This document shows, one piece after another, positions 8,747 to 13,022 of a stretch of 13,022 nt of DNA (within the stretch, counting starts at the first letter, position 1; each line of letters starts with the position of its first letter). The stretch is from DATLZB01 sp035574175 (GTDB lineage: Bacteria; Pseudomonadota; Alphaproteobacteria; Rhizobiales; Hyphomicrobiaceae): assembly GCA_035574175.1 (NCBI GenBank), contig DATLZB010000098.1, positions 1 to 13,022 of the forward strand, written 5' to 3'. Under the pieces are notes generated by a model. It searched no databases and had not been told where the DNA came from. It was given only the letters and a program-made list of their open reading frames with translations. The position numbers and the translations under genes are program-made.

Positions 8747-9406
8747 GTGGGAAAAATCGGGCTCGCCGCCTTCGGGATGGTGTTCTCGTCCGCTGCCTTC
8801 GGCGCGGATCTCGGACCGCCTCCGCGCCCGGGCGCTCCACCACCGCCGCCGGGCATCTATCAACCGGTGTTCTCCTGGTCGGGGCTCTATGTCGGCGCGC
8901 AGATCGGCTACGGCTGGGGCGATAGCGATGCGACATCGTTCGCGGGGCCGACCGAGACCTACTCGTATGATACGGACGGATGGCTCGGCGGTGTCCATGC
9001 CGGGTTCAACTGGCAGGCGAACGCGTTGGTGATTGGTCTTGAGACCGACATCGAGCTGGCAGACGTGAGCGGCAGCGGCGTCGGCTCGCTCGGCTCGCGG
9101 CATTCGACCGCCATCGACTGGCTCGGGTCGCTGCGCGGCCGCATCGGTCTCGCGGCCAACCGTACGCTGTTCTACGCAACGGGCGGCCTCGCCTACGGCG
9201 ACGTGTCCATCTCGGGCCCGGGGTACAGCGACACGGAGACCCGCACGGGTTGGACCGCCGGCGCGGGTATCGAGCACGCCTTCTCGCCCACCACGACCGC
9301 GCGCATCGAATACCGCTATACTGATCTTGGCTCGAGCGACCTCGCCATCGACGACAGCGACGTCACCTTCAGCGCGGTGAGGCTCGGATTGAGCTTCAAG
9401 TTCTGA
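8747..9406 (+). CDS. Small outer membrane beta-barrel protein, Omp25/Omp31/RopB-like
   Basis: This is an eight-strand-type outer membrane barrel of about 219 residues, the usual size for rhizobial Omp25/RopB proteins. It has a signal peptide (GKIGLAAFGMVFSSAAFGA, then DL), a short Pro-rich segment (PPPRPGAPPPPPG), and the family opening FSWSGLYVGAQIGYGWGD. Family-style strands follow (GWLGGVHAGFNWQ, LGSLRGRIGLA, LFYATGGLAYG, ARIEYRYTDLGSSD), and it ends in SFKF, the terminal Phe recognised by the BAM complex. I chose GTG 8747 because GAGGGG at 8733-8738 sits eight bases upstream and this start gives a conventional signal peptide. ATG 8726 would add seven residues without a ribosome binding site. 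It is transcribed away from the autotransporter gene and converges on the decarboxylase-like gene 20 bp downstream. Confidence 0.92.
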   Translation: MGKIGLAAFGMVFSSAAFGADLGPPPRPGAPPPPPGIYQPVFSWSGLYVGAQIGYGWGDSDATSFAGPTETYSYDTDGWLGGVHAGFNWQANALVIGLETDIELADVSGSGVGSLGSRHSTAIDWLGSLRGRIGLAANRTLFYATGGLAYGDVSISGPGYSDTETRTGWTAGAGIEHAFSPTTTARIEYRYTDLGSSDLAIDDSDVTFSAVRLGLSFKF

Positions 9407-9426
9407 AGGCGCACGACCGCGCGGAA

Positions 9427-10428
9427 TCAAAGATCGAGCGTGCTCGCGGCGAACAGCTCCTCAAGGCCAACGCGACGTGCGCTCAGGCCCTGCTCGTGCA
9501 CGTATTCGATGAGAGTCTCGATTACCGGCCGCGTGGCGCGCACCCCATACGCCATCGGGTCGCTGTCAAGAGCGGACCGCGCCTCTCTGGCGAGCAGTCC
9601 CGGCGCAAGATAGTGCTGCAGCGAGTCGAGCATGCGCCGGCGCGCCTCGGCCTTGGCGGCAAGAAACGCCGCATAGAGATTGAGCGCCACCCAGGGATGG
9701 CGTTCGAGGACGGCGCGGCGCACGACGACACAGTGATTGATCGGGTAGATGCCGGTCTTGTGGTAGTAGCGCTGGGCTTCCGCGGCCGGGTTCTCGAACA
9801 GCGTGGTGACGCGCGGGTCGGAGGCGAGATCGATCGTACTGCGATCGACAAGGTTGCGCTCCCTCAGATAGTGGAAGACGGCATCGAGCTCGCCCTCGAC
9901 CATCATCCTGCCGATGTTCGTGCTGGGCGGAATGAAGCTCAGTTTAATGCCGGGCGGGGCCACAAAGCCGGTGGAAGCGCCGTGGCTCCTGTCGGCGCCG
10001 CGCTCCATGAACCACTCCATCTCGTCGGCGCGGACGCCGAACTCGTGCTCGAGGATGCCGCGGCACCAGACGACCGAGGTCTGCTGGTACTCAGGCACAC
10101 CTACGCGCTTGCCGCGCAGGTCGGCAGGTGCGCGGATGCCGGAGGCGGCGCGCACCAGGATGGCGGTATGATAGAACTTGCGAAAGGTGTAGACGGGCAG
10201 CGCCGCCCAACGGGTGTCGCCGCGGGAGACCGCGATGATGAGCGAGGACAGCGACATCTCCGATACGTCGAAGTCGGCGTAGCGCAGCTGCCGCCAGAAC
10301 ATCTCGGAAGGATGCAGTCGGCTCGGACGCAGGCGGATGCCCTCGGCAACGACGCTGCCTTCGAGCAGCGGCCGGGTGCGCTCGTTCTCGGCCAAAGCGA
10401 TGGACAGCTCGACGGGGCTTGCGATCAT
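9427..10428 (-). CDS. 4,5-dihydroxyphthalate decarboxylase-like protein (substrate-binding-protein fold)
   Basis: The 333 residues resemble the 4,5-dihydroxyphthalate decarboxylase (Pht5-like) branch of the periplasmic-binding-protein fold. Typical segments are LSIALAENERTRPLLEG at the N-terminus, HPSEMFWRQLRYADFDVSEM near residue 39, ADLRGKRVGVPEYQQTSVVW near 105, and a late GIYPINHCVVVRR. No signal peptide is present, which favours a cytoplasmic enzyme over an ABC-transporter receptor. The pht5-type reaction gives protocatechuate and CO2, but the true substrate here is unknown. The start at 10428 is preceded by TTGAGGGAAGAG, a strong Shine-Dalgarno overlapping the stop of the PaaK-like gene 17 bp upstream, so the two are almost certainly co-transcribed and translationally linked. 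It could also be a binding protein of the COG0715 type without export. Confidence 0.85.
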   Translation of the reverse strand: MIASPVELSIALAENERTRPLLEGSVVAEGIRLRPSRLHPSEMFWRQLRYADFDVSEMSLSSLIIAVSRGDTRWAALPVYTFRKFYHTAILVRAASGIRAPADLRGKRVGVPEYQQTSVVWCRGILEHEFGVRADEMEWFMERGADRSHGASTGFVAPPGIKLSFIPPSTNIGRMMVEGELDAVFHYLRERNLVDRSTIDLASDPRVTTLFENPAAEAQRYYHKTGIYPINHCVVVRRAVLERHPWVALNLYAAFLAAKAEARRRMLDSLQHYLAPGLLAREARSALDSDPMAYGVRATRPVIETLIEYVHEQGLSARRVGLEELFAASTLDL

Positions 10429-10445
10429 CGTGCTTTACTCTTCCC

Positions 10446-11687
10446 TCAACTGGCTTTGCGCTCATCGGCGATAAGGACGCCGTCCCTGGGCAAAGCGCCC
10501 GGGTCCACGAGCTTCACCTTACCGGGCAACCCGGTTACCTGACCGAGCGTTGCAGCCACCCGGTCGGCGAGCGCCGACTCCTGGCAGGCCGCCTCGGCCT
10601 CCAGGGCCAGGGCGCCGTCGTGGCCCCCTTCGCCGCGAACGACGAGGCGCATGCGGCCAAGCTCGGGGTGATGCCGCCCGATGGCGGCGAGCTGCTCCAA
10701 ATTGACCAATACCCCGCTGATCATGGCCGCCTGGTCGGCGCGACCGAGCCAGCCCCTAATGCGCATGTTGGTGCGGCCGCAGGGGCTCGGACCGGGGATG
10801 ACCGCGGACAGGTCGCCGGTTGCCAAGCGGATCATGGGGTAGTCGCGGTTGAAAGAGGTTACAACAACCTCGCCGATCTCCCCGTCAGATACGGGCTCGC
10901 CGGTGCCGGGGCGGACTATCTCGACGAGAACACCCTCATCGACAACGAGGCCGTCGCGTGGGGCGCTCTCGTAGGCGATGATGCCGACGTCGGCGGTAGC
11001 GTAGGCCTGAAAGGTGTCGATGCCGTTTGCCCTGTACTCCTCGCGCAGAGCCGGGGTGAGGACGCCGCCAGAAACCAGTGCTCGCCTGATCGAGGAGATG
11101 CTGCGCCCGGCCTCGCGCGCCGCATCAAGCAGTGTCTTCAGATACTCGGGCACGCCCAGATAGGCGGTGGGCCGCAAGCGCGCGATCGTCTCGATCTGCA
11201 GCTCGGGGTTGGCGGGGCCGGCCGGAATGACGGTGCAGCCCAGAGCACGGGCGCCTGCGTCCATGATCCAGCCGCCGGGGGTGAGGTGGTAGGAGAAGGT
11301 GTTGTGCACGACGTCGCCCTTGCGGAAGCCGGCGGCATGAAGCGCGCGGGCGGAGCGCCACCAGTCCGCGCCCACACCCTCGGGCTCAAAGATCGGGCCG
11401 GGCGACATGAAGATACGAGCCATGGCGCCGGCTTCGGCAGTGGCAAGGCCGCCGAACGGCGGGCGTCGCGCCTGCAGAGCCGATAGCGAGGACTTGCGCA
11501 GGACCGGCAGGCAGGCCAGAGCCTCGCGCGAGGTCACCTCGGCGGGGTCGATGCCCTTCAAATGGCGTGCCCAACCAGGCGCCAGCTCGACGGCGCGGCG
11601 AATAAGGTCGGGCAGCAGGTTGAACTGGGCGTCCTCGCGCGCCTTGGGCTCGCGAATCTCCAAGTTGTCGTAGAAACTCTCCGCCAT
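10446..11687 (-). CDS. PaaK-like AMP-dependent acyl-CoA ligase family protein with altered motifs
   Basis: The 413 residues follow the phenylacetate-CoA ligase (PaaK) plan: an N-terminal segment (SFYDNLEIREPKARE), FRKGDVVHNTFSYHLTPGGW, GVPEYLKTLLDAA, YATADVG from Y229, and GEIGEVVVTSFNRDYPMIRL then LATGDLSAV. It should activate a carboxylic acid with ATP and CoA. Two key sites look changed. The Ser/Thr/Gly-rich nucleotide loop is MSPGPIFEP at 94-102. The C-terminal position where related proteins have a lysine (DGK) is valine 404 in LPRDGVLIADERK. ATG 11687 is preceded by GAGGGAGG; ATG 11714 is in frame but falls inside a 12-bp palindrome and lacks a site. It is the first gene of a unit with the decarboxylase-like gene. 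Activity is uncertain. Confidence 0.87.
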   Translation of the reverse strand: MAESFYDNLEIREPKAREDAQFNLLPDLIRRAVELAPGWARHLKGIDPAEVTSREALACLPVLRKSSLSALQARRPPFGGLATAEAGAMARIFMSPGPIFEPEGVGADWWRSARALHAAGFRKGDVVHNTFSYHLTPGGWIMDAGARALGCTVIPAGPANPELQIETIARLRPTAYLGVPEYLKTLLDAAREAGRSISSIRRALVSGGVLTPALREEYRANGIDTFQAYATADVGIIAYESAPRDGLVVDEGVLVEIVRPGTGEPVSDGEIGEVVVTSFNRDYPMIRLATGDLSAVIPGPSPCGRTNMRIRGWLGRADQAAMISGVLVNLEQLAAIGRHHPELGRMRLVVRGEGGHDGALALEAEAACQESALADRVAATLGQVTGLPGKVKLVDPGALPRDGVLIADERKAS

Positions 11688-11703
11688 CCCCCTCCCTCGG
11701 TTT

Positions 11704-11715
11704 TTTGGCGCCAAA
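11704..11715. promoter_or_regulatory. Perfect 12-bp palindrome TTTGGCGCCAAA before the ligase-like gene
   Basis: TTTGGCGCCAAA is its own reverse complement and lies 17-28 bp upstream of the ligase-like start at 11687, in the 111-bp gap after the SDHAF4-like gene. The position and symmetry suit an operator for a dimeric regulator. On the minus strand it is followed by three further A bases rather than a T-run, so it is not a terminator for the upstream gene. Confidence 0.4.
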
Positions 11716-11798
11716 GGCCTGATAAGGTGATGCGGCGGCGATGGTCAACGCCGGAGGCCGCCCGGCCCGGCGCATTGGGCAGAGGCTGTGGCCGATGC

Positions 11799-12008
11799 TC
11801 AGAAGTCGGATGCGATGCCGTTCTTCTCCCAGTCGCCGTAGCGGACGGGGTCGGGGCCGTCGCGGCCGCCGATCTCGCGAGGCGCCGCCTTTGCGGTCTG
11901 CTCCTTCAGCCGGCGCCGCTCCTCGGCCTCCGCGAGCGCCCGCTGCGCCGCCGGCGAATGTTCTCTGGGCGGCGGTTCCGGCTGCTTCTTCTGCTCGCTG
12001 CTCGACAT
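11799..12008 (-). CDS. DUF1674 / SDHAF4-like succinate dehydrogenase assembly factor
   Basis: This 69-residue soluble protein ends with the DUF1674 signature EIGGRDGPDPVRYGDWEKNG followed by IASDF. That is the hallmark of the family containing eukaryotic SDHAF4, which protects flavinated SdhA during succinate dehydrogenase assembly. The first 40 residues are charged and low-complexity (Glu, Lys, Pro, Arg), with a likely helix AAQRALAEAEERRRLKE. The length is normal for bacterial members. The assembly role is known for eukaryotic homologues and inferred here. It is divergent from htpX (133 bp between starts), an arrangement I recall from other Rhizobiales. The ribosome binding site is weak (GATAGG directly before the ATG). 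Confidence 0.9.
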   Translation of the reverse strand: MSSSEQKKQPEPPPREHSPAAQRALAEAEERRRLKEQTAKAAPREIGGRDGPDPVRYGDWEKNGIASDF

Positions 12009-12050
12009 CCTATCGGCCTTGCCGGAAATGGTGGTTTAGCGCGGCTCTCA

Positions 12051-12058
12051 CCCTATAT
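12051..12058 (+). promoter_or_regulatory. Possible heat-shock-type -10 element upstream of htpX
   Basis: CCCTATAT at 12051-12058 matches seven of eight positions of the sigma-32 -10 consensus CCCCATNT and lies 84 bp before the htpX start. No CTTGAA-like -35 is found at the expected distance; CTTG at 12018-12021 is about 30 bases away, too far. HtpX is a heat-shock protein in E. coli, so the idea is reasonable but only half supported. Confidence 0.25.
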
Positions 12059-12077
12059 CATGCCGGCGGGCGGTCGT

Positions 12078-12111
12078 GCGAGCGAGACCCCCCAACAACA
12101 CGGCCGCTCGC
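12078..12111 (+). other. Stem-loop in the htpX leader region
   Basis: GCGAGCG (12078-12084) pairs perfectly with CGCTCGC (12105-12111) around a 20-base loop, ending 30 bases before the htpX start codon and 18 bases before its GGGAG site. No T-run follows, so it is not an intrinsic terminator. It may be a structured 5' leader or a binding site. Confidence 0.3.
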
Positions 12112-12141
12112 CCGCAGGTTGAGAGACACGGGAGCCTCAAG

Positions 12142-13022
12142 ATGCCAAGCAACCTCATGAGAACAGGCGTGCTGCTGGCGCTGCTGACCGCCATCTTCGT
12201 CGGCATGGGCTGGCTGGTCGGCGGCGCGGGCGGCATGGTGGTCGCGTTCATCATGGCCCTCGGAATCAACCTGTTCAGCCTGTGGAACTCCGACCGCATG
12301 GTGCTCAGGATGTTCGGAGCCCAGGAGGTTGGGCCGCACGAGGCGCCGGAACTCTATGACCTGGTCAGCCGGCTCGCCAAGCGCGCCGAGCTGCCGATGC
12401 CGCGCGTCTACGTGATGCACAATGCCCAGCCCAATGCGTTCGCCACCGGACGCAGCCCGTCGCGCTCGGCCGTGGCCGTGTCAACCGGCCTTATCGAGAC
12501 GCTCGGGCGGGAGGAACTGGCCGGTGTCATCGCGCACGAACTCGCCCACATCCGCAACCGCGACACGCTGACCATGACGGTGGCGGCGACCATCGCCGGC
12601 GCCATCTCCATGGTTGCCAACTTCCTGCAGTTCAGCGCGCTGTTCGGCGACCGGCGCGACAACGGCCCCATCGGCTGGATCGGCGTGCTGGTCGCCATCA
12701 TCGTGGCGCCGCTCGCGGCCATGCTGGTGCAGATGGCGATCAGCCGCGCACGCGAGTATGAGGCCGACCGGGTGGGCGCGGCAATCGCCGGCAACCCGCT
12801 GTGGCTCGCCAACGCCTTGCGGCGAATCCAGGGCTACGTCGCCCGCATTCCCAACGAGGACGCTGAGCGGGTGCCGGCGGCAGCGCACCTGTTCATCATC
12901 AATCCGCTCACGGGGCAGGGCATGGACAACCTGTTCTCGACCCATCCCAACACGGAGAACCGCATCGCCGCCCTCGAGCGGCTGGCGCGGGAGTGGCAGG
13001 CAGACAGGGTCGGCGTCTCTCC
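12142..13022 (+). CDS. htpX: Membrane-bound zinc metalloprotease HtpX, C-terminus beyond the window
   Basis: HtpX is an inner-membrane M48 protease that degrades misfolded membrane proteins. The 293 visible residues show two N-terminal membrane segments (about 8-25 and 32-50), the zinc site HELAH at 132-136, two further membrane segments (about 150-170 and 177-200), and the third ligand region SRAREYEADRVGA with E205. A later FSTHPNTENRIAALERL segment is also typical of the family. Family members are about 285-320 residues long, so only the last few to about 30 residues are missing. There is no stop codon before the window ends. GGGAG at 12130-12134 lies seven bases before ATG 12142; M6 (12157) is a less likely start. 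It is divergent from the SDHAF4-like gene. Confidence 0.96.
   Translation, partial: MPSNLMRTGVLLALLTAIFVGMGWLVGGAGGMVVAFIMALGINLFSLWNSDRMVLRMFGAQEVGPHEAPELYDLVSRLAKRAELPMPRVYVMHNAQPNAFATGRSPSRSAVAVSTGLIETLGREELAGVIAHELAHIRNRDTLTMTVAATIAGAISMVANFLQFSALFGDRRDNGPIGWIGVLVAIIVAPLAAMLVQMAISRAREYEADRVGAAIAGNPLWLANALRRIQGYVARIPNEDAERVPAAAHLFIINPLTGQGMDNLFSTHPNTENRIAALERLAREWQADRVGVS

Noticed and set aside
9496..11486. Two long plus-strand frames (348 and 355 codons) opposite the decarboxylase-like and ligase-like genes
   Set aside because: They are shadows of genes with clear family motifs on the other strand. Their translations are low-complexity, His/Gly/Ala-rich and lack domain features.

Overview
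This 13 kb window looks like ordinary chromosomal sequence from an alphaproteobacterium, most probably Hyphomicrobiales (Rhizobiales). The basis is the high GC content, a Cys-free (Asp-type) HemB of the rhizobial kind, an Omp25/RopB-like small porin with a proline-rich N-terminus, a DUF1674/SDHAF4 gene divergent from htpX, a PAS-GGDEF-EAL protein of alphaproteobacterial style and a full CtrA-type box. There is no IS element, integrase, phage gene, CRISPR array, tRNA or rRNA that I can see. No stretch longer than 300 bases lacks a gene.

Layout. Bases 1-126 (-) hold the 5' end of an exported protein of unknown function, divergent from a secreted VCBS/FG-GAP repeat protein (259-1161, +). Next come a large membrane-anchored c-di-GMP cyclase/phosphodiesterase (1336-3876, +), a YmdB-family metallophosphoesterase (3999-4847, +), hemB (5111-6157, +) and bpt, an aspartate/glutamate leucyltransferase (6288-7031, +). 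The rightward run ends against a leftward autotransporter-type outer membrane protein (7063-8535). That gene is divergent from a small Omp25-like porin (8747-9406, +). The porin converges on a two-gene leftward unit: a PaaK-like acyl-CoA ligase homologue (10446-11687) followed 17 bp later by a 4,5-dihydroxyphthalate decarboxylase-like protein (9427-10428). Upstream of that pair, also leftward, is a small SDHAF4-like succinate dehydrogenase assembly factor (11799-12008), divergent from the HtpX membrane protease gene (12142 to the window end, incomplete).

Function. Most genes are housekeeping or envelope functions: haem synthesis, N-end rule tagging, membrane-protein quality control, SDH assembly, c-di-GMP signalling and surface proteins. 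The one module with an accessory flavour is the ligase-like/decarboxylase-like pair. The ligase homologue has altered nucleotide-binding and C-terminal lysine motifs, and a perfect 12-bp palindrome precedes it. Regulatory signals of interest are a TTAA-N7-TTAA box upstream of hemB, a 6+5+6 inverted repeat upstream of the autotransporter gene, and a stem-loop in the htpX leader. I did not find a convincing new multi-gene system. The ligase-like/decarboxylase-like pair is the best candidate for unexplained biochemistry.
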